Positions 8,856 to 18,559 of a stretch of DNA of 64,000 nt are shown here, in pieces. The DNA lies in NCBI GenBank assembly GCA_028709385.1, contig JAQVXD010000003.1:50771-114770 (forward strand), read 5' to 3'. Position 1 is the first letter of the stretch, and each line of letters begins with the position of its first letter. The stretch is from Fermentimonas sp. GTDB lineage: Bacteria > Bacteroidota > Bacteroidia > Bacteroidales > Dysgonomonadaceae. Both the position numbers and the translations under genes were made by a program. Below the pieces are notes generated by a model. The model had not been told where the DNA came from and searched no databases. It was given only the letters and a program-made list of their open reading frames with translations.

Positions 8856-11381
8856 TTATTGATCAGTTAATAACTGCTGTGCAGCCAGTACAAGAAACAT
8901 ATAGTGAGAAGATCCTCCTCCCATGACATATTCAACCTGTTGCCACAGATAAGGGAATTCAAGTAGTTCGGGGAAATCAGGACGTATCAAAGCAGTGCCT
9001 GAAATAACACCACCGGGAATATAAGACCAGTCAGCTCTGTTTAATCCATAACCAACAGTAGCTGAATTTGCACCAACACCCGATGCAAAAGAAGCTGTAT
9101 TTGATCCCGGATGACACCCGAGAATGAAGTTCAGTGCATTGAAAATGTATTGAGTTCCAAAAATATCAGGATAAGCTTTATGCAGAAAATAGTGTTTAAA
9201 ACCGAATTCCTGAATATTCCATCCGGCACCCCAGATATGCGGTCTGTAAGGAATTCCGTAAGGAGTTTCAGATGCCTGATTGTCTAAGTCTGCACGCAGA
9301 CTAAGAAGCGCCCGGTTAACCGACTTAGAGAACTCGTCATCGTTTATTTTCTCTTCAGCACGTCCAAGAAACCAGCCGAAGCGATTTATATTATCAACAA
9401 TAAAATCAGATTCTTTAAGAAGCCAGTTTTTATATTTCACGTCGCCTGTTGTAAGAAACAATTCTACAGCTGCATGAACCTTTGATGATTTTGAACGACT
9501 GTTTTCTTCCGTAAATTCATAGATCTCCTCAGCACATTCTAAAGCATGTATGCTTAGAGAGTCGTTAAAGCCTTTCAATGCCCGTGATGCAGCAGCCATG
9601 TTAGCTGCAATAGTCAGTTCCCTGCCCGGGTTATCCTCAGTAAATACCCAGCGGTCGTCTTTATTACCAATCTCATTATCAGTCATCGCAGCCGCATCTC
9701 CCAACAATACATAATCACGCAAGTTGTTGGTAATTATTCCACGGTATAAACGTCCCATAGAGCGATAAGCGCCTATAACAGACAATGTCCCGTTTTCTAT
9801 CTGTTGAAGCAAGTCCGGTTTTCCGTCAGGCTGGTGAATCTCTGTTATGCGTGAGTGCTGATCAATAGATGTGACATCATAATCAACATCAAACTCCTCA
9901 TAAGCAAGGGTTAGAATATACGTTTCACCTGCCTGAGACTCAACACGCAGATCAAAATCTCCCGCATCATGCCAGCCTCCGATATTTAATCCCGGTACTA
10001 TATCTCCTGATTTGAAGTTTGTAAGTGTTAATGGGCCTTGACTATAACCATCAATATGGTTGAAGTTGACCGGTGCCATACGAGCATCGTCAAAATGACA
10101 CAAGTCATGCCATACACGATATTTCTCGTTTACTCTCGTATGACACATCTGCACAGGAAGAAAATATTCAAGTACCGGCTGCCATACTCCTCTATCGTAT
10201 ACATCTCCTGATATTCTAAAAATGCTTGATTTCGAATCGCCATAGCTTATCTGATATAAACCTTCCTCTTTTACTTCAGAAAAATCAAATTTCAAATAGC
10301 TGTAACGTAAAAAATCTCCCCATTCTTCACCTTCTTTCAGAAAAACCTCTTTCAGCCCGTCGGTGGTTATTTTATTTAAGACCGGTGTGCTGTGTCCGAT
10401 ATCCCTTTTATCCAGTTCGATTACAGCTACCTTCGGCTGATTTGGATGATATCCTACCTGAGAAGTCTGTACAACAGGTTTATATAACCACTCTTCAACA
10501 ACATTAGGTGTAATTACCCATTTAATTGCCTCTTTTGTTTTACCTTGGGGCACTTCACTTCTGATTACAAACCAGCCATTGTTATGATTCATACGCCCAT
10601 CATACAATTTAAGATCTGCTCCAAGTGATTCTATTGTATATTTATTGTATGGATCATCGGGCTGAACAACAAAACGTTTTCCTATTGCATAAGGCTCAGA
10701 TACAATATCATCAGCAATAATGGGACTGTATCCTTCTCCTGCAAGTTGTTCAGCAGATGCCTGTCCCTCTTTATTGAAGTCACCCATAAATTTATGATTT
10801 GCCTGCATGATGCTTGTTGGTCCATTTGGCTGTTGAGGGAATATGCCAGACTGATCATCATCCATAATCCATGGTTTCCCGAAAAGTGCACCGGGGAAAA
10901 GTTCCAGATTGAAGCCCACCTTACCGATAAACTCAGCTGGGACAGGACGGTCCAGGTCTACACTAACAATAATTGATTCACCTTCACTTTTCACATTAAC
11001 TGTGTAGTTAAATACAAAATCGGGATAGATCATCGGATTAAAACCTGTTAAATGTCTTGAAGAATCAGGATAACTTAAATTTACTGTTATAGTATTTGTA
11101 TTATGATCAACTATTCTCTCACGTTGTACCGGAACAGGCTGCCACTGTCCGGGTGTCGGCTCTAAGCGGATGTCTCCGTTGGTTGCTACACGATTGCCAT
11201 GCATAATCAGCGACAGACCTCCCTGATGTCCTTCAGGATAGATATCATCAAAGACCATAATATCAACTCCCTTGTTCTGGAAATAATCTGTAGGAGTTAA
11301 CTTAAATTCCTGAGCATTTAGTATTGCAGTAAAAAGTAACAGGAAAATACTGATTAATTTAATGGGATGTTTATTGTTCAT
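8856..11381 (-). CDS. Glycoside hydrolase family 9 (endoglucanase-like) with N-terminal Ig-like domain
   Basis: An 841-residue secreted protein. Signal peptide 1-23; an uncharacterised beta-rich region to about 295; a CelD_N-type Ig domain at about 300-395 (VVQTSQVGYHPNQPKVAV); then the GH9 (alpha/alpha)6 barrel. The catalytic-base motif GGWHDAGDFDLR is at 468-479 (D472, D475). The likely acid is E817 in QQVEYVMGGGSSHYMF. GH9 inverts beta-1,4-glucosidic bonds in cellulose, mixed-linkage glucan or xyloglucan. The spacing to GH30 upstream is 6 bp, so the two are co-transcribed. The extra N-terminal 270 residues are longer than in standard GH9 enzymes. Confidence 0.9.
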   Translation of the reverse strand: MNNKHPIKLISIFLLLFTAILNAQEFKLTPTDYFQNKGVDIMVFDDIYPEGHQGGLSLIMHGNRVATNGDIRLEPTPGQWQPVPVQRERIVDHNTNTITVNLSYPDSSRHLTGFNPMIYPDFVFNYTVNVKSEGESIIVSVDLDRPVPAEFIGKVGFNLELFPGALFGKPWIMDDDQSGIFPQQPNGPTSIMQANHKFMGDFNKEGQASAEQLAGEGYSPIIADDIVSEPYAIGKRFVVQPDDPYNKYTIESLGADLKLYDGRMNHNNGWFVIRSEVPQGKTKEAIKWVITPNVVEEWLYKPVVQTSQVGYHPNQPKVAVIELDKRDIGHSTPVLNKITTDGLKEVFLKEGEEWGDFLRYSYLKFDFSEVKEEGLYQISYGDSKSSIFRISGDVYDRGVWQPVLEYFLPVQMCHTRVNEKYRVWHDLCHFDDARMAPVNFNHIDGYSQGPLTLTNFKSGDIVPGLNIGGWHDAGDFDLRVESQAGETYILTLAYEEFDVDYDVTSIDQHSRITEIHQPDGKPDLLQQIENGTLSVIGAYRSMGRLYRGIITNNLRDYVLLGDAAAMTDNEIGNKDDRWVFTEDNPGRELTIAANMAAASRALKGFNDSLSIHALECAEEIYEFTEENSRSKSSKVHAAVELFLTTGDVKYKNWLLKESDFIVDNINRFGWFLGRAEEKINDDEFSKSVNRALLSLRADLDNQASETPYGIPYRPHIWGAGWNIQEFGFKHYFLHKAYPDIFGTQYIFNALNFILGCHPGSNTASFASGVGANSATVGYGLNRADWSYIPGGVISGTALIRPDFPELLEFPYLWQQVEYVMGGGSSHYMFLVLAAQQLLTDQ

Positions 11382-11387
11382 AATATT

Positions 11388-12854
11388 CTATTTTTTCCAT
11401 TGATAAGATATCACTGAATTAGCAGGAACATCATAAGTGAAGTGATGCTTTCCGTCGTCAAGTATAATACCTCTTGCAGAAGAAGTACTGTTTAATAAAA
11501 CTACTGCATAAGTACCGTCACTATTCTCAAAAGCGGAATGTATAAACCCCGGATCCGAGAATCCTGTTGTTCCAATTCTTACAGCACCCGGTTTTACTAC
11601 TGATGAAAGATGTCCGATAATGTAATAGTGAGAGTTTCTGGTGATTGTAGAAAAATCTGATATGTTAATATCAACAGCACCGTAGCATGTCTGACAACCT
11701 CCATCACGATTAGGACCCCGTTCACTGTCAAGCATCAGATTCCACACGATTACAGCTTTGCAGCCGTTGTTTACTGTTCCCAATGCTACTTCACGCATAT
11801 CATCAATCAGTCTTACCTCAAGATTATGCCCGTCATTCCATGTACCGATTGACGTTTCAGTGAAAACCAGTTCCCTGTCAGGATATCTGCTCTGAACCTT
11901 AAGTAGTTCCGATTTATCACCTCCGTAGTTATGGTAGGCAGCACCTGCAACCACTTCAGAATCTATTCCGGCATCATATATTTTCATTGGATACCCCTCC
12001 TGATCAGCCATATTATCGTAATTATAATTATGATCAAACAGATATATTTTTGTATCCAGAGATGCCTCTTTGAATTTAGGAACCAGATGGTTTTGTACAA
12101 AATCATACTGCTCTTCCCATCCCATATACAACGATGCTGAGTTACCCCTGTTAAGAGGTTCGTTTTGAGGTGTAACAGAATATATTTTGATTCCGTTCTG
12201 ATTCAAAGCCTGAACCCACTTTACAAAATATGTAGCATAATCGCCATAATAGGCAGGGTTAAGCTGTCCGCTTGTCCACGAGTTGAATGGCTGTAAATCA
12301 GTAAGATTATTCACCTTCATCCATTTTGGCGGAGTCCATGGCGAACCCATAATTTTAAGATTAGGATTTATTGCCAGTATCTCTTTTAATACCGGAATCA
12401 CATAATCTGTTTCCTCTGATGTCAGGCCGAAATTCTCAATTCCCGGAGTATCACAAAGGCTGTACTCACTTAAAGAGAAATCGGAGCAACCGATTGAAAT
12501 TCTCACATAACTCTGTCCCATACCTTCAGTAGGTGAAAAAGTTTCCTTAAGGAATTTAGTCCTGTTTTCCTTAGTCATCTTCAGCAGGTTGAAAGCTGTC
12601 GATCCGGTTATTGCCGCTCCGAATCCATCCATTGTCTGGTACCTTTCAGCAGGATTCAACTTGATTGTTGTAGGCGACATATTGCTCTTGCTGCTAAAAT
12701 CAACAGTCTGTTTCTTGAAATCCTGCGAGCGGTTATTTGTTGTAACATACATAGTCACATCCCCTTTTGGAACACTGTCTGTTTTAACACACGAAGAGAA
12801 GCTGCAAAGAGCCAGGAAAAGTAAAATCAGTTTAAATGAATATATTAACTTCAT
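11388..12854 (-). CDS. Glycoside hydrolase family 30 lipoprotein (beta-1,6-glucanase or glucosylceramidase-like)
   Basis: A 488-residue lipoprotein: signal with lipobox SFSSC (C22). The retaining GH30 catalytic pair is visible, acid/base E232 in TPQNEP and nucleophile E333 in VFTETSIG. GSPWTPPKWMK is a family hallmark. The C-terminal beta-sandwich ends NSVISYQWKK. In Bacteroidota, GH30 enzymes of this architecture act on beta-1,6-glucan or as beta-glucosidases; the linkage is not decidable by eye. It is the first gene of the leftward GH30-GH9-AGE operon. No SusC/SusD-type transporter pair lies in the window. Confidence 0.9.
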   Translation of the reverse strand: MKLIYSFKLILLFLALCSFSSCVKTDSVPKGDVTMYVTTNNRSQDFKKQTVDFSSKSNMSPTTIKLNPAERYQTMDGFGAAITGSTAFNLLKMTKENRTKFLKETFSPTEGMGQSYVRISIGCSDFSLSEYSLCDTPGIENFGLTSEETDYVIPVLKEILAINPNLKIMGSPWTPPKWMKVNNLTDLQPFNSWTSGQLNPAYYGDYATYFVKWVQALNQNGIKIYSVTPQNEPLNRGNSASLYMGWEEQYDFVQNHLVPKFKEASLDTKIYLFDHNYNYDNMADQEGYPMKIYDAGIDSEVVAGAAYHNYGGDKSELLKVQSRYPDRELVFTETSIGTWNDGHNLEVRLIDDMREVALGTVNNGCKAVIVWNLMLDSERGPNRDGGCQTCYGAVDINISDFSTITRNSHYYIIGHLSSVVKPGAVRIGTTGFSDPGFIHSAFENSDGTYAVVLLNSTSSARGIILDDGKHHFTYDVPANSVISYQWKK

Positions 12855-13017
12855 AGGATTAAAATTTAAAGTCTGTATTTAGATCATTAGAACAAAGAAA
12901 ATATAATTAACAGCTATAAAAAAACTATGACTGTTAAATATTATACTTTATGGAATATTGAGTTCTGTTGTTTTTCTTCTTCATATTTTTATTTTAATTT
13001 ATTTGAAATAAATTGCT

Positions 13018-13025
13018 TAGTTTTG
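13018..13025 (+). promoter_or_regulatory. -7 box (TAGTTTTG) for the AddB-like gene
   Basis: Perfect TAnnTTTG match 36 bp before the ATG of the AddB-like gene, in the 207-bp divergent region shared with the GH30 operon. The nearest TTTG (13002-13005) is only 12 nt away, too close for a standard -33 box. Confidence 0.4.
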
Positions 13026-13061
13026 CATGAAATAGGATATTAATTATAGGATACTAACCTT

Positions 13062-15995
13062 ATGACCCCTTTCCTCTACAAAGTAGCTGAAGTTTTTTTT
13101 AAAGAGTACAGCACTGACCTTTATAAGCATACGTTTGTTTTCCCAAACCGCCGTGCAGCTATGTTTTTCCAGAAGTATCTTGCCGAGATTGCAGGTAAAC
13201 CGCTGTTTTCTCCTTCAATGCTGACTATACAGGAGCTTTTCTCCTCTCTTTCATCATTACAGCCTGCCGACAGAATAGAGATGCTTGTAATGTTGTATAA
13301 TCATTTCTCAAAGATCAGCGGGTCGGATGAGTCGTTCGATGATTTCCTCTATTGGGGTGAGATGCTGCTTAATGATTTTGATGATGCGGATAAATACTTG
13401 GCAGATGCTAAGCAGCTTTTCAGGAATGTCCAAAACTTCAGGTCGCTAGATGATGACCTTTCTCATTTGGATGAGAAGCAGGTGGAGGCTATACGTCGCT
13501 TCTGGACTAATTTCATGCCTTCTGACGGTAACCCCGCTAAAGAGAAGTTTCAGGAAACATGGAAAATACTGTACGAGCTGTATGTATCATTCAGGAGTGA
13601 GTTGTTCAAAAAAGGGCATGCTTACGAGGGAATGATTTTTCGTGATGTTGCAGAAAGTGTAAAGAACATGAAGATTGATGAGTGGCAAACGGAAGGTTAC
13701 ATTTTTGTGGGACTGAACGCGTTGACTCCTGCTGAAATAACTTTACTGACTCACCTGAAAAATATTGGCAAGGCTGATTTTTACTGGGACTACGACTCTC
13801 CCTTTGTTCATGACGACTTAAACAGAGCTTCACTGAGGGTAGAGGAGAATCTTACTCGTTTCACATCAAGGTTTAATATTAGTGACTATTCGTTAATAAA
13901 GAGTGAAACAGAATATGTCCCACTGAAACAGAAGCTGGAAGTTATAGGAGTGCCTTCAGGTGTGGGACAGGCAAAGTTCCTAACACAGGTAATTAAGGAT
14001 CTGATAAAATCCAAAGATATTCCTGAACCGGATGAAGCAATCAATACTGCTGTAGTACTTCCTGATGAGAATCTGCTTTTACCGGTGCTTTACTCAATTC
14101 CTGAAGAGATCGGGAAGATAAACGTAACTATGGGGTATAGCTTATCAAACTCTTCAATAGCAGGACTTATCGAACATATCGCCTTAATGCAGCAAAATAT
14201 CAGAAAATGGAACGGGGAGCCTGCATTTTATCACCGATATGTAAATGCAGTGTTGAATCAACCGCTGGTTGCCCGTACTGCAGGATCAGATGCTGAGCAG
14301 CTAAAAAATCATATACTTAATTATAACCGTATTGTTATTCCCGTTTCCGAAATTCCCTCAAACCCTTTTTTGAAGCTGATTTTTACTCCTGTTGAGGACT
14401 GGCGCTCCATAGGGGACTATCTGCACAAAATTCTCTCTGGTCTGTATAACAGTTTAACTGCTGAAAAGCATGTTGACAATGAGATTGATAAGTCGGAAGA
14501 TATTGATGTTGTTATTGTAACTGATAACAAAGGAGCAGGAACAGATGATCTGGAACGTGAGTTTATTGTGCAGTATTATAAAACGGTAACTCGACTTCAG
14601 GACACGTTATCTGAAGCTGGAAATATGAGTGTTGACACTTATTTCAGACTGCTCAAAAAGCTGGCTCACAGTATCACTGTCTCTTTCAGGGGTGAGCCTT
14701 TGTCAGGGTTGCAGGTTATGGGTGTACTCGAAACGCGCGCTGTTGATTTTGAGAATCTTATCATTCTTTCATTCAACGAGGGTGTGTTTCCTCTTAAAAG
14801 CAGTGCAAACTCTTTTATCCCGTTTACTCTACGCAAGGGTTTCGGACTCCCTGTCTATGAACATCAGGATAGTGTTTATGCTTATCATTTTTACAGGATG
14901 ATTAGTCGCGCCAGGAGAGTTTTCCTCTTATATGACACACGCACCGACGGCTTGCAGACAGGCGAAGTGAGCCGCTATTTTTATCAGCTTAAGTATCTTT
15001 ACAATGATTATTTTGATATCGACGAGCGTGTTGTATCCTATGATGTTACCACTCCACAGATATCACCAGTGTCGGTTGAAAAAACTGATGACGTTATGAA
15101 TAAGCTGAATGATTTTAGGCAAGGCGGTGATAAGTCGCTTTCAGCCTCACATATAAACAATTATATCGATTGTCCTCTTAAGTTTTACTTCACTGCCATA
15201 GAAGGACTGTCGGAGGAGTCGGAGGTTCAGGAGTCGGTAGAGTCTGACGTGTTTGGTTCAATTTTCCACCGCCTGATGGAGATTATCTACCAGCGGTACA
15301 ATAACAAAGTTGTGACAAATGATGTGCTCAATGAGCTTGTGACAAATGATGACTACTTAACTGAGATCATTGAAAAAGCCTTTGCCCACTACTATTTCAA
15401 GGACAAGGAAAATCCTCGTCTGCTGGAGGGTCAGTATTATCTTATAGGTGAGATTCTAAGGAGTTATGTTAAGCAGACTTTAAAAACGGACAGGCAATTT
15501 GCACCATTCACATATATCAGTTCAGAGTATCGTTTCAACCGGGCATACAGGATTAATGATGAGCTTACTGTCAACTTCAAGGGGAGTATCGACAGAATCG
15601 ACAGAGTGGGGGATTCTGTTCGAATTATCGATTATAAAACCGGATCGGGTAAGACAACCTTTACAGAAATACCTGAGCTTTTTGATGCTTCCAAGTCAAA
15701 GCGTCCTTATCAGATACTTCAGGTTTTTGTGTACGGACTCTTCTACCTTCTCGAGAACCCGGCAACTAAACTTTCACCGGCTGTTTATTATCTGCGTGAC
15801 GTTTTCAAGGATTTTAATCCGACTGTTTGTACTAACAGTAAGCCTGTTGATAATCTGTCAGCAATACTGCCTGAATTCAGAGAGATTTTTGATGATCTGA
15901 TTAAGGAGATATTTAATCCTGAAGTTCCTTTCTCGCAAACGCAAAACAACGACAACTGCAAGTGGTGCGCGTTCAAAGGAATTTGCAACAAGTAA
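13062..15995 (+). CDS. AddB-like PD-(D/E)XK nuclease with predicted Fe-S cluster
   Basis: A 977-residue cytoplasmic protein related to the AddB subunit of recombinational-repair nucleases. The C-terminal nuclease domain shows FKGSIDRIDRVG followed by IIDYKTGSGK (about 850-862). It also has the cluster-binding cysteines C704, C966, C969 and C975 (the last three as CxxCx5C), as in AddB. The N-terminal helicase-like half (HTFVFPNRRAA) has no GxGKT Walker A, so it is probably a structural rather than ATP-driven half. No AddA-like UvrD helicase is nearby. The gene ends 4 bp before the convergent HAD gene. A 27-nt internal repeat lies at 15310-15351. Confidence 0.85.
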   Translation: MTPFLYKVAEVFFKEYSTDLYKHTFVFPNRRAAMFFQKYLAEIAGKPLFSPSMLTIQELFSSLSSLQPADRIEMLVMLYNHFSKISGSDESFDDFLYWGEMLLNDFDDADKYLADAKQLFRNVQNFRSLDDDLSHLDEKQVEAIRRFWTNFMPSDGNPAKEKFQETWKILYELYVSFRSELFKKGHAYEGMIFRDVAESVKNMKIDEWQTEGYIFVGLNALTPAEITLLTHLKNIGKADFYWDYDSPFVHDDLNRASLRVEENLTRFTSRFNISDYSLIKSETEYVPLKQKLEVIGVPSGVGQAKFLTQVIKDLIKSKDIPEPDEAINTAVVLPDENLLLPVLYSIPEEIGKINVTMGYSLSNSSIAGLIEHIALMQQNIRKWNGEPAFYHRYVNAVLNQPLVARTAGSDAEQLKNHILNYNRIVIPVSEIPSNPFLKLIFTPVEDWRSIGDYLHKILSGLYNSLTAEKHVDNEIDKSEDIDVVIVTDNKGAGTDDLEREFIVQYYKTVTRLQDTLSEAGNMSVDTYFRLLKKLAHSITVSFRGEPLSGLQVMGVLETRAVDFENLIILSFNEGVFPLKSSANSFIPFTLRKGFGLPVYEHQDSVYAYHFYRMISRARRVFLLYDTRTDGLQTGEVSRYFYQLKYLYNDYFDIDERVVSYDVTTPQISPVSVEKTDDVMNKLNDFRQGGDKSLSASHINNYIDCPLKFYFTAIEGLSEESEVQESVESDVFGSIFHRLMEIIYQRYNNKVVTNDVLNELVTNDDYLTEIIEKAFAHYYFKDKENPRLLEGQYYLIGEILRSYVKQTLKTDRQFAPFTYISSEYRFNRAYRINDELTVNFKGSIDRIDRVGDSVRIIDYKTGSGKTTFTEIPELFDASKSKRPYQILQVFVYGLFYLLENPATKLSPAVYYLRDVFKDFNPTVCTNSKPVDNLSAILPEFREIFDDLIKEIFNPEVPFSQTQNNDNCKWCAFKGICNK

Positions 15996-15999
15996 CCTG

Positions 16000-16647
16000 T
16001 TAAAGATTAATTCTTTCCTGCAATTCGGCGTAACTGTCCACTACAAAATCAGCTCCTGCATCCAGTAATACCTGTGAGTCGAAAGATGTGGTCAGTCCTG
16101 CAACCACACAGCCTGCAGCCTTTCCTGATTTTATTCCGTTTATAGAATCCTCAATCACTAATGTTCTCGTTTTATCAGCTTTTAATTTCTCCAAACCCAA
16201 CAGATATGGATCCGGATGTGGTTTGTGTTTTTGTGTATCCTCCTCTGCAACAATTACTTTAAAGTAGGGAGTCAGATTGACTATCTCATCCACTTTTTTT
16301 ACAGTGAATTGAGAAGAAGATGTGACAAGTCCCGATAGAATATTATTTTGTCTGGTCACCTCTATGAAATCGGTAAAACCTTCCACATACTGCAACTCCT
16401 TCAGCAGCTCTTCAAAAAAGCTGTTCTTGACCTTTATCAGATCTTCAACCTCAACACTGCTGTCGAAATTATCAAATATATAATGAAAAAATGACTCATC
16501 AGACCTGCCTACAAAGTCGTTAAGTATCGATTTGTCATAAACTATTTTGTAACTCTCAAGTGCTTGATCCATGGCCATCAGGTGCAGCTTTTCTGAGTCG
16601 ATAACCACACCATCCATGTCAAATAAAATCGTATTAAAATCCGTCAT
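16000..16647 (-). CDS. HAD-superfamily hydrolase, beta-phosphoglucomutase-like
   Basis: A 215-residue soluble HAD protein with the nucleophile motif FDMDGVVIDSE (residues 9-19), a helical cap, the motif II region GLVTSSS and the distal VIEDSINGIKSGKAAG. This is the subfamily of beta-phosphoglucomutases and sugar-phosphate phosphatases; HKPHPDPYLLG is typical. Whether it is a mutase or a phosphatase cannot be settled. It lies 5 bp after the metallophosphoesterase gene, so beta-barrel, phosphoesterase and HAD genes look like one operon. Confidence 0.85.
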   Translation of the reverse strand: MTDFNTILFDMDGVVIDSEKLHLMAMDQALESYKIVYDKSILNDFVGRSDESFFHYIFDNFDSSVEVEDLIKVKNSFFEELLKELQYVEGFTDFIEVTRQNNILSGLVTSSSQFTVKKVDEIVNLTPYFKVIVAEEDTQKHKPHPDPYLLGLEKLKADKTRTLVIEDSINGIKSGKAAGCVVAGLTTSFDSQVLLDAGADFVVDSYAELQERINL

Positions 16648-16652
16648 AAGCT

Positions 16653-17642
16653 TTAAAAATATGCCGGGTAGGTTACTCTTTGCTTTACAGTTCCGTCAAG
16701 CTGATGAAGCCAGGTATCAAATTCCCTTTTGTCCTCTTTAAGTACAACTACCCGTACACCATTAACTGCAGGTTTGTGAGTGTAGGTTGTGGTCCACCCG
16801 CTGAAGTGTCCGTATGCCAGCGCAATACCGTAATAATCTATAATATAATCATTCACGTGATCATGGCCGACAAATGTAGCCATAACATCTCTCATCTCTC
16901 TCATTGCCAGAAACATTCCTGAATTTAGGTCAGAGGGACATTCATTCTCATTTCTTTCGCCAAACCTTACATTCTTTTCATCGTTAAAAGCTGTGCGGTA
17001 TTCAGGCAGCGGGATATGGAAATATGCAAGTGCCGGCAGAGGCTCAAAGTTGTTCTGCACAGTGTAATGCATACTCTGCTTTTTATACCACTCAATCTGA
17101 TCTGTTGTAATCCAGCCGTAACCACCCACACCTTCAATTGTTGAATATGCTCCGGAGTCGAAGCAATATATAAGAGCCCCGACATTTAGATTCTTTTCCC
17201 TGTTGTACACTGGTATAACGTCGTTCATCAATCTGCCGCCGATATTGTTTATCGTATTAACGTTGTAGGGATAAGAAGTTACAAGCTCTGCAATTTCTTC
17301 CCGGGTAACGCCAATCTCGTGATCATGATTACCAAGATTGACAGAAAACGGTATTTTGCGGTCGATAACATATTTAGTTATGTCGTCCCACCCTTTTACA
17401 GATCCTGTTACTATATCACCTGTGAAAATTACCATATCCGGCTTTTCAGCATCAAGTACTTTACTAATTAGTAGCAAGGTTGTATCCGATTTAGGATTTC
17501 CCTGTTCATAATGCATGTCGGTAAACTGCACAATCTTGAACTTACCCTCGTTGTTGAACGACAGTTTCTGAGCATTAAGCGTTAAAGTCAGCGCAGTTAC
17601 AATTGCAACCAGTATCACTTTTCTTAGTATGAAATTTTCCAT
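16653..17642 (-). CDS. Secreted calcineurin-like metallophosphoesterase
   Basis: A 329-residue exported phosphoesterase with a signal peptide ending at about residue 24 (TLTLNAQ). All dimetal-site motifs are visible in order: FTDMHYE (DxH), FTGDIVTG, LGNHDHE, a mid-domain His (YFHIPLPE) and FVGHDHVND. This arrangement resembles the Bacteroidota purple-acid-phosphatase-like group (DCR2/PhoD neighbours). The substrate is unknown, likely a periplasmic phosphoester. It sits 17 bp after the outer-membrane beta-barrel gene and 5 bp before the HAD gene. Confidence 0.87.
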   Translation of the reverse strand: MENFILRKVILVAIVTALTLTLNAQKLSFNNEGKFKIVQFTDMHYEQGNPKSDTTLLLISKVLDAEKPDMVIFTGDIVTGSVKGWDDITKYVIDRKIPFSVNLGNHDHEIGVTREEIAELVTSYPYNVNTINNIGGRLMNDVIPVYNREKNLNVGALIYCFDSGAYSTIEGVGGYGWITTDQIEWYKKQSMHYTVQNNFEPLPALAYFHIPLPEYRTAFNDEKNVRFGERNENECPSDLNSGMFLAMREMRDVMATFVGHDHVNDYIIDYYGIALAYGHFSGWTTTYTHKPAVNGVRVVVLKEDKREFDTWLHQLDGTVKQRVTYPAYF

Positions 17643-17659
17643 AATTGATAAATCAGAGA

Positions 17660-18343
17660 TTAAATAACTTTACCCGGCATGGTCGAACCTATAACAAAAC
17701 GTAATGTCAACCAATGTGTTGCACCATTAAAGCCCAGCACATCCTTCTCATAGTCAGGCTTCTGGAACTGGTACCTCAACCCAACTTTCAAAATTCTGTT
17801 GATTTCTCCTGGATTGTAATCTTTGTCGGGTATATTATAATCCACACCAACACCTGCATTCCACAAGAAAGAGTTTATTTTTAGTGAAGAAAGTACAGGA
17901 TCAGAGTTGGCAGTTTTCAGATTAGGTTCAATAAAACCATAACCAATACCCGCAAAAGGATAAAAGCTGATTTTGTCAGTAGCATACATGTTTACTCCAA
18001 CATTTGCACCTATATAAGCATGCATAGCATTAGAACCCATCGGCCAGGTTGCTTTATCACCGCTATCTATCATTTCAACGGGGATATCTCTTGCCAGTTT
18101 ATTTGAAGAAAACCCTCCGTTGATCATTAGAAACGCTTTATTATAATAGAGATTAAGCTCTGTATCAGCAGTAAAGCCAGTGTTAAAGTTGTCACCCAAA
18201 CCACCTGTCGGAATCATACTTCCCAATCCTGCACCCCACGAAAAGGCCCAGGGAGAGGGCTCGACAGTATAATTCTGCTGAGCACCGGCAGAAGAGAGAA
18301 AAAGACTAAATGCTAAAATAAATGTTGTAATTTTTGAATTCAT
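17660..18343 (-). CDS. Outer-membrane beta-barrel protein
   Basis: A 227-residue protein with a cleavable signal (MNSKITTFILAFSLFLSSAGA) and alternating amphipathic strands rich in G, Y and F. It ends in a strand WLTLRFVIG followed by a short tail. GVGVDYNIP and GLRYQFQKP are typical turn-strand units of OmpA/porin-like eight-stranded barrels. No function can be assigned. It is the first gene of a probable three-gene operon with the metallophosphoesterase and HAD genes. Confidence 0.75.
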   Translation of the reverse strand: MNSKITTFILAFSLFLSSAGAQQNYTVEPSPWAFSWGAGLGSMIPTGGLGDNFNTGFTADTELNLYYNKAFLMINGGFSSNKLARDIPVEMIDSGDKATWPMGSNAMHAYIGANVGVNMYATDKISFYPFAGIGYGFIEPNLKTANSDPVLSSLKINSFLWNAGVGVDYNIPDKDYNPGEINRILKVGLRYQFQKPDYEKDVLGFNGATHWLTLRFVIGSTMPGKVI

Positions 18344-18508
18344 AATTGTTTTGGTTGTAATTTATAAGCAGTAATATATAAATAAAATACTTATTGGACA
18401 TACAACACTCCTGTTTTATTTTGGTTTAATACCTATTTTGTTCTTGCTTCATTCTTTTGTAAAAGGAGATTAAAAGAGCGAGGTAAGGACTATATAAGAC
18501 TGAATCAA

Positions 18509-18529
18509 GAGCAAAGTACGTACTTGCTC
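18509..18529. terminator. Near-palindromic hairpin downstream of the YfhO gene
   Basis: GAGCAA-A-GTAC / GTAC-TTGCTC forms a 10-bp stem with one bulged A, 31 bp beyond the stop of the leftward YfhO gene. A T-tract is weak, so it may be a terminator or an operator in the 216-bp gap before the beta-barrel gene. The rest of that gap is featureless AT-rich DNA. Confidence 0.4.
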
Positions 18530-18559
18530 CCACTATTAAATAATTTAGAGAGTCATAAT

